DNA of 64,000 nucleotides from DASUFZ01 sp035541475 (GTDB lineage: Bacteria > Myxococcota_A > UBA9160 > SMWR01), in contig DATKND010000056.1 of NCBI GenBank assembly GCA_035541475.1, forward strand, positions 1 to 64,000, read 5' to 3'. Shown here in pieces: positions 1 through 8,052 of the stretch (its first letter is position 1; every line of letters starts with the position of its first letter). The translations under genes were made by a program, and so were the position numbers. The notes beneath the pieces were generated by a model. That model saw only the letters and a list, made by a program, of their open reading frames with translations. It did not search any database and was not told where the DNA came from.

Positions 1-343
1 CCTGCGCCGCGCTCGACGCGGCCGCGGCCGCCTTCCACGAGGGCTTCACCCAGCCGGAGCCCTCCTTCTTCATCACGTCGGGCGACACGCCCGCGAAGAA
101 GAGCAGCATGAAGACGAGCACCGTGATGATCACGTAGGAGATGTAGCGCTGCTCCAGATTGATGTGCATGAAGTTGCGGGCGACCATCACGGCCTTGATG
201 CAGGCGATGCCGAAGGCCGTGAGTAGCGTGACCCATCGGATACCCAGGAAGGGACCCGCGACGCTGATGATCAGCAGCAGGACCAGGATGAACCAGACGC
301 GGATGTAGTTGATCGGATGGTGCGTGGCGTGTGCGTGGGCCAT
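1..343 (-). CDS. Cytochrome c oxidase subunit IV (prokaryotic type), 3' end outside window
   Basis: Small membrane subunit of the heme-copper oxidase encoded just upstream. The 114 visible residues begin with a His-rich stretch (MAHAHATHHP) and hold hydrophobic segments at about residues 16-32, 34-55 and 67-86. The motif KAVMVARNFMHI is typical of the bacterial subunit IV (COX4_pro/CyoD-like) family. The ATG lies 4 bp after the subunit III stop, so it is the next gene of the oxidase operon. The frame is still open at base 1, running through an Ala/Ser-rich tail, so the true C-terminus is unknown. The role of this subunit is accessory (assembly or stability), not catalytic. Confidence 0.85.
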   Translation of the reverse strand, partial: MAHAHATHHPINYIRVWFILVLLLIISVAGPFLGIRWVTLLTAFGIACIKAVMVARNFMHINLEQRYISYVIITVLVFMLLFFAGVSPDVMKKEGSGWVKPSWKAAAAASSAAQ

Positions 344-347
344 TGGG

Positions 348-929
348 TTACTTCGCGATGTAGAGGAGGGGGAAGAGGAAGATCCAGACGATGTCGACGA
401 AGTGCCAGTAGATGCCGATCAGCTCGACGCGGTGGAGCTCGAGGTTCCGCCGCGCATCCGCGGCGACGAACAGCATCAGGATGGCACCCGCGATCACGTG
501 CGAGGCGTGCAGACCCGCGGCGGTGTAGTAGAAGGACCAGAAGGTGCTCGAGGTGATCGTGAATCCCTCGCCGATCTCCCCGCTCCACTCGAAGCCCTTG
601 ACCACCAGGAAGGTGAGGGCGCCCGCCACCGTCGCGTAGAGCAGGCGCGCCGCCTTCGGGCCGTCGCCGCGCTCGGCCGCCTGGTGGGCCAGCACGGCCG
701 AGAGGCTCGAGGTGAGCAGCACCATCGTGTTGAAGGCGCCGATCCAGGTGTTGGTGTGCGCGGCCTGCGCCGACCAGGCGTCGTGCGCCAGACGGTGCAT
801 GATGTAGGAAGCGAGCAGGCCGCCGAAGATCACGATCTCGGAGGCGATCACCCACCAGACCGCGAGCTTGCCGGTCGGCATACCGGCGGCGGAGCGCGTG
901 GTGGCGATGGGGCGTGCGGCAGAAGACAT
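348..929 (-). CDS. ctaE: Cytochrome c oxidase subunit III
   Basis: Membrane subunit III of the terminal oxidase, 193 residues. It has five predicted transmembrane segments and family motifs: the WWVIASEIVIFGG segment near residue 24, KGFEW near 110, GLHASHVIAG near 139, and the C-terminal IYWHFVDIVWIFLFPLLY. The length fits the short five-helix form found in caa3/ba3-type and quinol oxidases rather than the seven-helix mitochondrial form. It lies 21 bp downstream of ctaD and 4 bp upstream of subunit IV on the same strand. Subunit III is non-catalytic and protects the proton-pumping core from turnover inactivation. Confidence 0.95.
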   Translation of the reverse strand: MSSAARPIATTRSAAGMPTGKLAVWWVIASEIVIFGGLLASYIMHRLAHDAWSAQAAHTNTWIGAFNTMVLLTSSLSAVLAHQAAERGDGPKAARLLYATVAGALTFLVVKGFEWSGEIGEGFTITSSTFWSFYYTAAGLHASHVIAGAILMLFVAADARRNLELHRVELIGIYWHFVDIVWIFLFPLLYIAK

Positions 930-950
930 CGGACTCCTCGAGGCTCCGTG

Positions 951-2654
951 CTAGGCGGGCTCGTTCTGCGGCCAGTAGTCCTGCTTGCGGCCCGGCACGC
1001 TGTACTCGTACGGGCCGCGGTAGACGCGCGGCAGCTCGGCCCAGTTGCCGTGCGGCGGCGGCGACTCGGCCGTCCACTCGAGCGTGTTGGCGCGCCACGG
1101 ATTCTTCGGCGCCTTCTTCCCGGCGATCAGGCTCTTGGCCAGGTTGATGAAGAACACGCTCTGGAAGGCCAGCATCGTGCAGACCGCCGCCGCGATCAGG
1201 TGGCGCGTGTTCCACATCCACGGCTGCGAGAGGTCCGGGAAGTTGCGGTAGTCGTAGATCCGGCGGTGCTGCCCGGCGGCGCCGAGTACGAACAGCGGGA
1301 TGAAGATCATGTTGAAGGGGATGATCGTGCCCCAGAAGTGAATCTTGCCGAGGCGCTCGTCCATCATCTTTCCGAACATCTTCGGGAACCAGTAGGTGAA
1401 GCCGGCGTAGAACCCGATGATCGTGATCGGGAAGAACGTGTAGTGGAAGTGCGCGAGCACGAAGTAGGTGTCGTGGAAGTAGACGTCCGCGCCCGACGCG
1501 CCGAGGAAGATGCCGGTCACGCCGCCGATCAGGAACTCGCCGATGAAGGCGAGGGCCCACAGCATCGGCGTGGTGAACTGGATCGATCCGCCGTAGAGCG
1601 TCGCGATGTAGATGAACATCATCTCTGCGATCGGGATCGAGATCAGGAGCGTCGTGATCGTGAAGATGTGCGCCATGCGCGGGTCGATGCCGGCGATGAA
1701 CTGGTGGTGCGCCCAGACGGTGAACGAGAGCACGCCGGTGCCGAAGACCGTGTAGAGCACGGTGCGATAGGCGAAGAGCTTCTTGCGCGCGAAGGTCGTG
1801 ATGATCTCCGCCACGATGCCGACCGTCGGCAGCAGCACCACGTACACCTCGGGATGGCCGAAGAACCAGAACAGGTGCTGCCACAGGATCGGATCGCCGC
1901 CGCGGTCGGGATCGAAGAAGGCTGTGCCGAGGTTCTGGTCCATCAGCAGCATGATCGCGCCGGCGATCAGCGGTCCGACCGAGCACATGAAGAGGATGCT
2001 CGCGACCACGATCATCCAGATCACCATCGGCACGTCGTACAGGCGCATGCCGGGCGCGCGCGAGTTCATCGCGGTCGTGATGAAGTTGATGCCGCCGAGC
2101 AGGAAGGCCACGAATTCGAGCGCCACCGCGATCAGCCACATGCTCGAGCCGAGCGGCGTGAGTCCGTACTCGGGCTTGGCCGAGAGCGGCGGGTAGGACG
2201 TCCAGGCGCCGGCGAAGCCGCCGCCCGGCACGAAGAACGACGCGACCAGCACGAGCGCCGACAGCAGGAAGATCTGGTACGAGAGCCGGTTGATCTTCGG
2301 GAACACCATGTCGTCGCAGCCGAGCATCAGCGGGATCAGGTAGTTGCCGAAGGCGGCGAGCAGCACGGGCATCGCCACCCAGAAGATCATGATCGAGCCG
2401 TGGTTCGTGACGAGCGCGTTGTACCGCGAGGCCGACACGACGCCGAAGCCCGGCACGTCCATGCCGGGGAAGGCGAGCTGCATGTTGAATGCGTAGGCGA
2501 AGAAGGCGCCGATCAGGCCCATCGCCATGCCCGTGAACATGTACTGCATGGCGATGATCTTGTGGTCGGTGGAGAAGAAGTACTTGCGGACGAAGCCCTC
2601 GTCGTGATGGGCGGCGTGCTCGTCGTGATGGTGCGGCGCAACGTGCTCGGCCAT
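951..2654 (-). CDS. ctaD: Cytochrome c oxidase subunit I (heme a/a3-CuB catalytic subunit)
   Basis: Catalytic core of the terminal oxidase, 567 residues and about 12 transmembrane helices; it reduces O2 to water and pumps protons. All metal ligands are visible: His85 (heme a), His267 and Tyr271 in GHPEVY (CuB and the cross-linked Tyr), His316-His317 (CuB), and His402/His404 in the VLAHFHY segment (heme a3 and heme a). Glu269 in GHPEV is the end point of the D-channel in A1-type oxidases, so this looks like an A1 enzyme. The extreme N-terminus is unusually His/Asp/Glu-rich (residues 8-19). It sits 4 bp after ctaC. The opposite strand also reads open for a long distance but has no recognisable product. 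Confidence 0.98.
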   Translation of the reverse strand: MAEHVAPHHHDEHAAHHDEGFVRKYFFSTDHKIIAMQYMFTGMAMGLIGAFFAYAFNMQLAFPGMDVPGFGVVSASRYNALVTNHGSIMIFWVAMPVLLAAFGNYLIPLMLGCDDMVFPKINRLSYQIFLLSALVLVASFFVPGGGFAGAWTSYPPLSAKPEYGLTPLGSSMWLIAVALEFVAFLLGGINFITTAMNSRAPGMRLYDVPMVIWMIVVASILFMCSVGPLIAGAIMLLMDQNLGTAFFDPDRGGDPILWQHLFWFFGHPEVYVVLLPTVGIVAEIITTFARKKLFAYRTVLYTVFGTGVLSFTVWAHHQFIAGIDPRMAHIFTITTLLISIPIAEMMFIYIATLYGGSIQFTTPMLWALAFIGEFLIGGVTGIFLGASGADVYFHDTYFVLAHFHYTFFPITIIGFYAGFTYWFPKMFGKMMDERLGKIHFWGTIIPFNMIFIPLFVLGAAGQHRRIYDYRNFPDLSQPWMWNTRHLIAAAVCTMLAFQSVFFINLAKSLIAGKKAPKNPWRANTLEWTAESPPPHGNWAELPRVYRGPYEYSVPGRKQDYWPQNEPA

Positions 2655-2658
2655 GGCC

Positions 2659-3378
2659 TCACTCCTGCGACGCGTGCGGCGTCGTGGCGGCGATCGCGAC
2701 CTGCGAATGGCTCGCGATCCAGGCGGCGTGCTCTTCCTTCGTCTCGATCACGGCCTTCGCCGGCATGAGCCCGTGGCCGATGCCGCAGATCTCGACGCAC
2801 TGGAGGTCGTAGGTGCCGGTCTGCGTCGGCTTGAACCAGCCCGTGACGACGCGACCGGGAACAGCGTCCTGCTTCAGCCGGAAGACCGGGATCGAGAAGC
2901 TGTGCAGCACGTCGCGCGACTCGAGCTTGAAATGGTACATCGTGTCGACCTGGAGGTGCAGCTCGTCCAGGGTCGTGATGTCATCGGCGGTGTCGATCTG
3001 CCCGTCGGCGCCGGGCTGCACGAAGGTCCAAGCCCACTGCTGCGCGATCACGCGCACGGTCTGCTCGGCGGGCGGCAGCTTCTGCTTGATGTCGTACCAG
3101 ACCTTCACCGCGCCGACGATGATGAAGACGTCGCAGAAGAGGACGAGCAGGTGCGGGTAGGTGACCCAGCGCTTGATCTTCCACTCGCTGCCGTCGTAGT
3201 ACTCGGCCGGCTGGCCGTCGCGGCGCCGGAAGCGCCAGCACAGCCAGAAGAAGGTGAAGAGCGTCGCCAGGAACCAGAAGCCGACCAGCATGAAGATCAG
3301 GTCGAAGAGCAGGTCGAGGTCGCGCGCGTAGGTGGAGGCTTCGGGAACCAGTCGCGCAAGGATGGGCGTCCACGACAT
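2659..3378 (-). CDS. ctaC: Cytochrome c oxidase subunit II (CuA subunit)
   Basis: Accepts electrons from cytochrome c and passes them through the binuclear CuA centre to subunit I. The protein has 239 residues: two transmembrane helices (about 22-48 and 74-95) followed by a periplasmic cupredoxin domain. The complete CuA ligand set is present: His159, Cys194, Glu196, Cys198, His202 and Met205 (QCVEICGIGHGLM). There is no fused C-terminal cytochrome c domain, so this is not a caa3 subunit II; the separate c4-type cytochrome at the start of the operon may be the donor. The N-terminus lacks a cleavable lipoprotein signal. Confidence 0.97.
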   Translation of the reverse strand: MSWTPILARLVPEASTYARDLDLLFDLIFMLVGFWFLATLFTFFWLCWRFRRRDGQPAEYYDGSEWKIKRWVTYPHLLVLFCDVFIIVGAVKVWYDIKQKLPPAEQTVRVIAQQWAWTFVQPGADGQIDTADDITTLDELHLQVDTMYHFKLESRDVLHSFSIPVFRLKQDAVPGRVVTGWFKPTQTGTYDLQCVEICGIGHGLMPAKAVIETKEEHAAWIASHSQVAIAATTPHASQE

Positions 3379-3390
3379 TCGGTTGCGTCC

Positions 3391-3498
3391 TCAGAGGATG
3401 ACGAAGAAGAAGACGGCGGCGATGAAGGCGGCGATCCCGCCCATCGAAATCACGAACGTGCGCCAGGCCAGCTCGTCCGACGACCACTCCTTCGCCAT
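3391..3498 (-). CDS. 35-residue single-span membrane peptide in the oxidase operon
   Basis: A short reading frame between the cytochrome c gene and ctaC. The ATG is at 3498 and the TGA at 3391-3393. It encodes 35 residues: a charged cytoplasmic-looking start (MAKEWSSDELAWRTF) and one strongly hydrophobic helix (about residues 14-35). It ends 12 bp before ctaC and starts 19 bp after the cytochrome c stop, so it is probably co-transcribed. Small one-helix subunits are common in bacterial heme-copper oxidases (CcoQ, CtaH and CydX types), but I recognise no specific family. The function as an oxidase accessory peptide is inferred from position and shape. Confidence 0.6.
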   Translation of the reverse strand: MAKEWSSDELAWRTFVISMGGIAAFIAAVFFFVIL

Positions 3499-3517
3499 CG
3501 CCCGCGACTCCTCCGCC

Positions 3518-4171
3518 TTACTTGTTCAGGGTGGTGGTGATGTAGGCGACGACATCCTTGATCGCCTGCTCGTCCGCGAGGCTCGCCGCCATGCTCTGCA
3601 TGACCGGGCCGAGGGGCGGGTTGTTCCCGCGGATGTGCGCCTTGAAGCGCTGGAGCGCAGAGAAGAGATACCAGTCGTTCGTGTGGCGCAGGCGCGGGGC
3701 GCCCATCTGCTGGTTGCCCGCGCCGTCGGCGCCGTGGCAGGCCGCGCAGACGCCGTTGTAGGTGAGCGCGCCGCGCTGCGGGTCGCCGCCCTCGAGCTCG
3801 GGCGTGGGATTCACCGACTGCAGGCTCCCGACGTAGGCCGCAACGAGCTTCACGTCCTCGTCGGAGTGGATCGAACGCGACATCGGCCGCATGCGCAGAC
3901 CGGGCAGGTCCTGCGTGTTGTCGGCGCGCTTGCCGGTCTGGAAGTTCTGGAGCTGCGTCACGACGTACCAGACGTCCTGGCCCGCGATTGCCGGCGCGAG
4001 CGCGAGATGGCTGCCGCTGCCGGTCACGCCGTGACACTGCGTGCAGTTGTTGAAGAGCTCGCGACCGCGCGTGGAGTCATCCGCCGCCGAGGCGGCGCCC
4101 GCGACGGCGCACACGAAGAGCAGCGAGGCGAACGCGGAGGATCCGCGGAGTCTCGTTCCGATGCGTGACAT
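3518..4171 (-). CDS. Diheme cytochrome c (c4 type), exported
   Basis: Periplasmic electron carrier of 217 residues, first gene of the oxidase operon. A signal peptide covers about residues 1-29 (cleavage after GAASA). Two heme-binding motifs follow: Cys43-Thr-Gln-Cys46-His47 and Cys142-Ala-Ala-Cys145-His146, each in a c4-like domain with candidate Met ligands in the GLRMRPM and PVMQSM segments. The frame is open 141 bases further upstream, but the ATG at 4171 is chosen because it starts immediately before a normal signal peptide. Likely role: deliver electrons from a bc1-type or alternative complex to the CuA site of ctaC. Confidence 0.9.
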   Translation of the reverse strand: MSRIGTRLRGSSAFASLLFVCAVAGAASAADDSTRGRELFNNCTQCHGVTGSGSHLALAPAIAGQDVWYVVTQLQNFQTGKRADNTQDLPGLRMRPMSRSIHSDEDVKLVAAYVGSLQSVNPTPELEGGDPQRGALTYNGVCAACHGADGAGNQQMGAPRLRHTNDWYLFSALQRFKAHIRGNNPPLGPVMQSMAASLADEQAIKDVVAYITTTLNK

Positions 4172-4191
4172 TCCGGTGCGTGCCTTCCGGT

Positions 4192-4207
4192 GGATTTCGG
4201 GAAATCC
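4192..4207. promoter_or_regulatory. Perfect inverted repeat in the oxidase operon leader
   Basis: GGATTTC-GG-GAAATCC: two perfect 7-base arms separated by two bases, 20 bases upstream of the cytochrome c start at 4171. It is A+T-rich compared with its surroundings. It could be a protein-binding operator or a small hairpin in the 5' leader. No regulator can be assigned from the sequence. Confidence 0.4.
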
Positions 4208-4339
4208 CGCCGCGGCGAACTGCCGCGCGACGGGCTCTGCGGATGGGGAGTGAGGCGGCGGCTGGCTCTGCGGGGCCGCGGCGTCCGACGGGAGCGCAGC
4301 AGCTCGGCGCACCGTGCCGCGAGGGGTGAGCCGGCGAGG

Positions 4340-4368
4340 GTGTTAGCGAAGTCGCACGCGATCCACAA
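4340..4368 (-). promoter_or_regulatory. Candidate promoter for the cytochrome oxidase operon
   Basis: On the minus strand, TTGTGG (4368-4363) and TAACAC (4345-4340) are separated by exactly 17 bases, a reasonable sigma70-like match. It would give a leader of about 160 nt before the cytochrome c start and would place the inverted repeat at 4192-4207 inside that leader. The rest of the 249-bp gap (4172-4420) shows nothing else I can support. Confidence 0.4.
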
Positions 4369-4420
4369 GACGGAAAAGCGCTCGACTTCGCGCCGAATCG
4401 CTGCGCCGACGCTGGGGAAT

Positions 4421-4864
4421 TCAGCCTCGCGCGGACGCTGCGGGGTTCAGGTGGTAGAGCAGCACGTAGATCGCGACGCCGGTCACCGAGACGTACATCC
4501 AGATCGGCCAGGCGACGCGGGCAAGGCGCCGATGACGCGCGATGTGACCGCGCAACCCGAAGGTGATCAGGCTGATCGCGAACAAAGGGACCGTCATCGC
4601 GAGCACGACGTGCGAGAAGAGCAGGGCGAGGTAGGCGACCTTCGCCGCGCCGACGACGTGGAAGGTCGTGCTCTCGAAGCCCCGCGACGCCTTGTGCAGC
4701 ACGTAGAGCGCGAGGAACAGGCTCGAGACCGCGAACGCGGCGAGCATGGTGCGCCGATGTGCGTCGATCCGGCCCCGCCTCGCGAGCGCGCGACCGCGCA
4801 GCAGCAGCGCCGCGGCGATCGCGTTGAGCGTCGCGTTGCAGGCGGGCAGAACCGAGAGGTCCAC
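4421..4864 (-). CDS. DUF420 family membrane protein
   Basis: A 147-residue integral membrane protein with about four hydrophobic helices. It matches the DUF420 pattern: the ACNATLNAIAAALLL start, RRGRIDAHRRTMLAAFAVSSLFLALY in the middle, and the C-terminal PIWMYVSVTGVAIYVLLY segment. Members are usually encoded beside cytochrome oxidase and heme A/O genes and are suspected assembly or maturation factors; no biochemical activity is established. The GTG start at 4864 shares one base with the stop of the MFS gene (TAGTG), so translation is probably coupled. It is the last gene of a ctaB-MFS-DUF420 operon upstream of the oxidase promoter. Confidence 0.88.
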   Translation of the reverse strand: MDLSVLPACNATLNAIAAALLLRGRALARRGRIDAHRRTMLAAFAVSSLFLALYVLHKASRGFESTTFHVVGAAKVAYLALLFSHVVLAMTVPLFAISLITFGLRGHIARHRRLARVAWPIWMYVSVTGVAIYVLLYHLNPAASARG

Positions 4865-6075
4865 TAGCTCCCCGCGGCCGGCGCGGCGGCCGCCGCGGTC
4901 GACTCGCGCGCGGGCAAGGTGCTCGCGAGCAGCGAGAGGGCGACCGCGAGCGCGCCGGCCAGCCAGAAGGGGGTGGCGAGCGCGTGGTCGTAGAGCCATC
5001 CGGCCGCGAAGGGCCCGAACACGCGCGCCAGCGAAGCGGCGGACTGGAACGCGCCCATCACCGCGCCGCGATCGGAGGGATCCGCGCTCTGCGACGTCAG
5101 GCTCAGCAGCGACGGCTGGATCACCGCCCGCCCGATCGCCGAGAGCGCGAGCACGACGAGCAGGAGTCCGATCGTGTGGATCTCCGGCACCGCGACGAAG
5201 CAGCCGGCCATTGCGAGCGCGCCGACCCACACGAGGCGGCGCTCGGGGAAGCGGGCCGCGAGCGCCCGCATGCCGCCGCCCTGGACGGTCGCCATCACGG
5301 AGGCCATCGCGACCATCAGCAGCGCGACCTGCCAGGCGGCGTAGTGGAAGCGCTCGATCAAGAAGAGCTGGAAGACGGTCTCGAGCTGCGTCACCGACAA
5401 GGCGAAGACCAGGTTCGAGAGGCAGAGCCAGCGCACCGACGGCTCCGCGAGCATGCTGCGTCGAGGTCTCGCGGCAAGGCTCTTGTGGCGCTGCGTCTCC
5501 GGCAGCCTCACGGCGGCGTGCCCCCAGTTGAGCGCGGCGAGCCCCGCCGCGACGAAGAGCGGCACGCGGTAGCCGAGCGGAGAGAGCCCGCCCGCGAGCG
5601 CGGGTCCGAGCAGGAAGCCGATGCCGAAGGCCGCGCCGATCAACCCCATCCAGCGCGTGCGCTCCGACTCGTCGGTCGCGTCCGCGATGTAGGCCGACGC
5701 GACGCTCACGTTCGCGGCGAACGCTCCCGCGAGGACGCGCGTCGCGAGGAGCCACCCGAGCGATCCGCCGAGAGCGAAGAGGAAGAGCGAGAACGCGGTG
5801 CCCGCGATCGTGCAGAGCATGACGCGCCGTCGCCCGACGCGATCCGAGAGTCGCCCCCAGAGCGGCGCGAAGAGGAACTGCGCCGCCGCATAACCCGAGA
5901 GCAGCAGGCCGACCCAGATGCCGCTCGAATCGCCGGCGCCCCGCTCCTTCACCATGAAGGGCAGGATCGGCATCACGATGCCGAAGCCGATCAGGTCGAC
6001 GACGACCACTCCGAGCACGACGCGCAGCGCGGCTCGCGGTGTCGCCCGCTGCGCCGTGGAGCCGGAGGACGTCAC
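4864..6075 (-). CDS. Major facilitator superfamily transporter (drug/tetracycline-efflux type)
   Basis: A 403-residue inner-membrane transporter with 12 predicted helices. The first half has the signature GIVMPILPFMV in helix 1 and the loop 2-3 motif GRLSDRVGRRRVML, both typical of TetA-like drug:H+ antiporters. The substrate cannot be read from sequence. GTG at 6075 is preferred over the much longer open frame because it overlaps the ctaB stop by four bases (GTGA) and begins next to helix 1. Its place between heme O synthase and DUF420 suggests a link to cytochrome oxidase biogenesis, for example metal or heme-precursor transport, but that is inference. Confidence 0.9.
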   Translation of the reverse strand: MTSSGSTAQRATPRAALRVVLGVVVVDLIGFGIVMPILPFMVKERGAGDSSGIWVGLLLSGYAAAQFLFAPLWGRLSDRVGRRRVMLCTIAGTAFSLFLFALGGSLGWLLATRVLAGAFAANVSVASAYIADATDESERTRWMGLIGAAFGIGFLLGPALAGGLSPLGYRVPLFVAAGLAALNWGHAAVRLPETQRHKSLAARPRRSMLAEPSVRWLCLSNLVFALSVTQLETVFQLFLIERFHYAAWQVALLMVAMASVMATVQGGGMRALAARFPERRLVWVGALAMAGCFVAVPEIHTIGLLLVVLALSAIGRAVIQPSLLSLTSQSADPSDRGAVMGAFQSAASLARVFGPFAAGWLYDHALATPFWLAGALAVALSLLASTLPARESTAAAAAPAAGS

Positions 6076-6953
6076 GAGACCTTCAGCAGGAGCTCCACGT
6101 TCATGGCGAGGAAGAGCGAGAAGAGGTAGGCGAGCGACACGTGGAAGACGCGGCGCGCGGCGGTGTCGTCGCGCTCGCGTAGCAGCCGCACGACCGACGC
6201 GACGAACCAGGCGTTCATGCCGATCGCGACCGCGAGGTAGAACGGACCGAGAAGTCCGAGCGCGACCGGAGCCAGGGTCACCGGCACGAGCCCGAGCGTG
6301 TACCAGAGCATGCGGCGGCGCGTCGGCTGGTCGCCGATCACCGACGGCAGCATCGGGATGCCGGCGGCCTCGTAGTCGCGCTTGCGGTAGAGCGCGATCG
6401 CCCAGACGTGCGGCGGCTGCCAGAAGAAGACGATCGCGAAGAGCGCGAGTCCGGCGACGCCGACCCGGCCGTTGACCGCGGCGTCGGCGATGATCGGGGC
6501 CGCTGCGCCCGCCGCGCCTCCGATCACGGCGTTCCAGGCCGAGCGCGGCTTCAGCCAGACGGTGTAGACGAAGACGTAGAAGAGGATGGACGCGACACCG
6601 AGTGCGGCCGCGACGCCGCCGCCGACCCACCCGAGCAGCGCCGTCGACGCGACGCCGAGCGCGAGGCCGAAGCGCAGCGCGGCGCGCGGCGAGATCAGCC
6701 CCATCGGGAGCGGACGGGTGCGCGTCCGCTCCATGCGCGCGTCGACGTCGCGCTCGATATAGGCGTTGAGGGTATTCGCCGACGCCGCGGCGAGCGCGAT
6801 CCCGAGCAAGGTCAGCATCGCGAAGCCGGTGCCCGGCCAGCCGCCGGCCGCCAGCCCGAAGACCGGAAGCCCGGTGAACAGCACCATCGGCAGGAGCCGC
6901 GGCTTGGTCAGGTCGGCCCAGGTCCGAAGCGCCGCTGCGGTCGCTCGCGCCAA
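6072..6953 (-). CDS. ctaB: Protoheme IX farnesyltransferase (heme O synthase)
   Basis: UbiA-superfamily prenyltransferase of 293 residues. It transfers a farnesyl group from farnesyl diphosphate to heme B to make heme O, the precursor of heme A for the aa3 oxidase encoded next door. It shows the first Asp-rich site NTLNAYIERDVDARM (about residues 61-75), the conserved TRTRPLP that follows, and FFWQPPHVWAIALYRKRDY (about 178-196) characteristic of CtaB/CyoE. About eight to nine membrane helices are visible. No heme A synthase (ctaA) lies in the window. The MFS gene overlaps its end by four bases. Confidence 0.95.
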   Translation of the reverse strand: MARATAAALRTWADLTKPRLLPMVLFTGLPVFGLAAGGWPGTGFAMLTLLGIALAAASANTLNAYIERDVDARMERTRTRPLPMGLISPRAALRFGLALGVASTALLGWVGGGVAAALGVASILFYVFVYTVWLKPRSAWNAVIGGAAGAAAPIIADAAVNGRVGVAGLALFAIVFFWQPPHVWAIALYRKRDYEAAGIPMLPSVIGDQPTRRRMLWYTLGLVPVTLAPVALGLLGPFYLAVAIGMNAWFVASVVRLLRERDDTAARRVFHVSLAYLFSLFLAMNVELLLKVS

Positions 6954-7158
6954 AGCTCGACCTCGCTCACTCGCTGGCCGCCCGGCGGCCGGGGCTCGAC
7001 TCGGTTGGGGAATGTGTCGAGACGGGGCATCGGACTTCGCTCGAGAGAGCGCTAGGCCCGGTCGACGATGCGCGAATGGGTACCACAGGGGGCGCCCGCA
7101 GGACCAGTCGCCGACTCCGCTCGCCTAGGGCTCGCTGCCGCGCGCGCGGGCGTCCCGG

Positions 7159-7164
7159 TACTCT
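7159..7164 (+). promoter_or_regulatory. Candidate -10 element for the EamA gene
   Basis: TACTCT followed by GCCCC, nine bases before the TTG start at 7174, with no Shine-Dalgarno sequence between. It fits the TAnnnT(G)SCC pattern seen upstream of several other first genes in the window. No convincing -35 is visible. The 220-bp gap 6954-7173 otherwise holds only a 15-base GC palindrome at 6976-6990. Confidence 0.3.
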
Positions 7165-7173
7165 GCCCCCCGC

Positions 7174-8052
7174 TTGACGCCGCTCGAGCTCGCGCTGGTC
7201 CTCGCGTCGGCGCTGCTCCACGCGCTGTGGAGCGCGTCGATCAAGCAGAGCGGCGATCCGCTGCTCTTCAACGTGCTCCAGCTTCCGCTGGTGGTGCTGC
7301 TGTTCGCGGCGCTCGTCCCGTTCGTCTCCCCGGCGGATATTCCGAGAGCGCTCTTCTGGCTGCTGCCCGCGACCGCCGTTGCGCACGCCGCGTACGTCTA
7401 CTGGATGTGCCGCGCCTTCGAGCACGGCGACCTCTCGCTCGTCTATCCGATCGCGCGCTCGACGCCGGCCTTCCTTCCGTTCCTGGCCGTCCCGCTGCTC
7501 GGCGAGCACATCTCGTGGGGCGGCGCGTTCGGCATCGCGGTGGTGGTGTCGGGCATCTGGCTGGTGCACGGCGCGAACCGCTGGACCTTGCGCGAGCTGT
7601 CGCAGCCGGCCGCCCGCTTCGCCTTCATGACGCTCGGCGCGACGGTCGTCTACTCGCTGGTTGACAAGACGGCGATGGCCGAGCTCGGTCGCGCACCCTG
7701 GAGCGCGCCGTTCCCGGCCGCGCTCTTCTACTTCGCGGCGCTCTCGCTCGGCTATGGGTTGATCTTCGTGCCGCTGGTGCTGTGGCGCCGCGGTGTCGCG
7801 GCGCTCCGGCGCGCGGTGGCACCGAGCTTGTCCGTCGCGACGCTCGCCTCGCTGATCAGCGTGGTGAGCTACACGCTGGTGCTCCAGGCGCTCCGGACCG
7901 CCAACGTGAGCTACGCGGTCGCGGTGCGGCAGACGAGCGTGCTGTTCGTGGTCGCGATCTCGACCTGGTTCCTCGGCGAGCGGCCCGGCGCGTCGCGCGT
8001 GGCGGGCGCGCTGGCGACGGTGGTCGGGGTGGCGCTGATCGCGTCGCTCTAG
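7174..8052 (+). CDS. EamA/DMT-family transporter
   Basis: A 292-residue inner-membrane protein with ten predicted helices arranged as two EamA repeats (about residues 5-135 and 150-290). Typical features are the short first helix, the MCRAFEHGDLSLVYPIAR segment closing repeat 1, and RTANVSYAVAVRQTSVLFVVAISTWFLGERP in repeat 2. The family exports metabolites and amino acids; the substrate is unknown here. The start is TTG. It is convergent with ptsP, and the two stops are interleaved in a CTAG tetranucleotide (8049-8052), so they may share a termination zone. Confidence 0.88.
   Translation: MTPLELALVLASALLHALWSASIKQSGDPLLFNVLQLPLVVLLFAALVPFVSPADIPRALFWLLPATAVAHAAYVYWMCRAFEHGDLSLVYPIARSTPAFLPFLAVPLLGEHISWGGAFGIAVVVSGIWLVHGANRWTLRELSQPAARFAFMTLGATVVYSLVDKTAMAELGRAPWSAPFPAALFYFAALSLGYGLIFVPLVLWRRGVAALRRAVAPSLSVATLASLISVVSYTLVLQALRTANVSYAVAVRQTSVLFVVAISTWFLGERPGASRVAGALATVVGVALIASL

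Noticed and set aside
4172..4312. 47-residue N-terminal extension of the c4-type cytochrome
   Set aside because: The added residues are Pro/Ala/Ser-rich and would place the signal peptide internally. ATG 4171 directly precedes a normal signal sequence.
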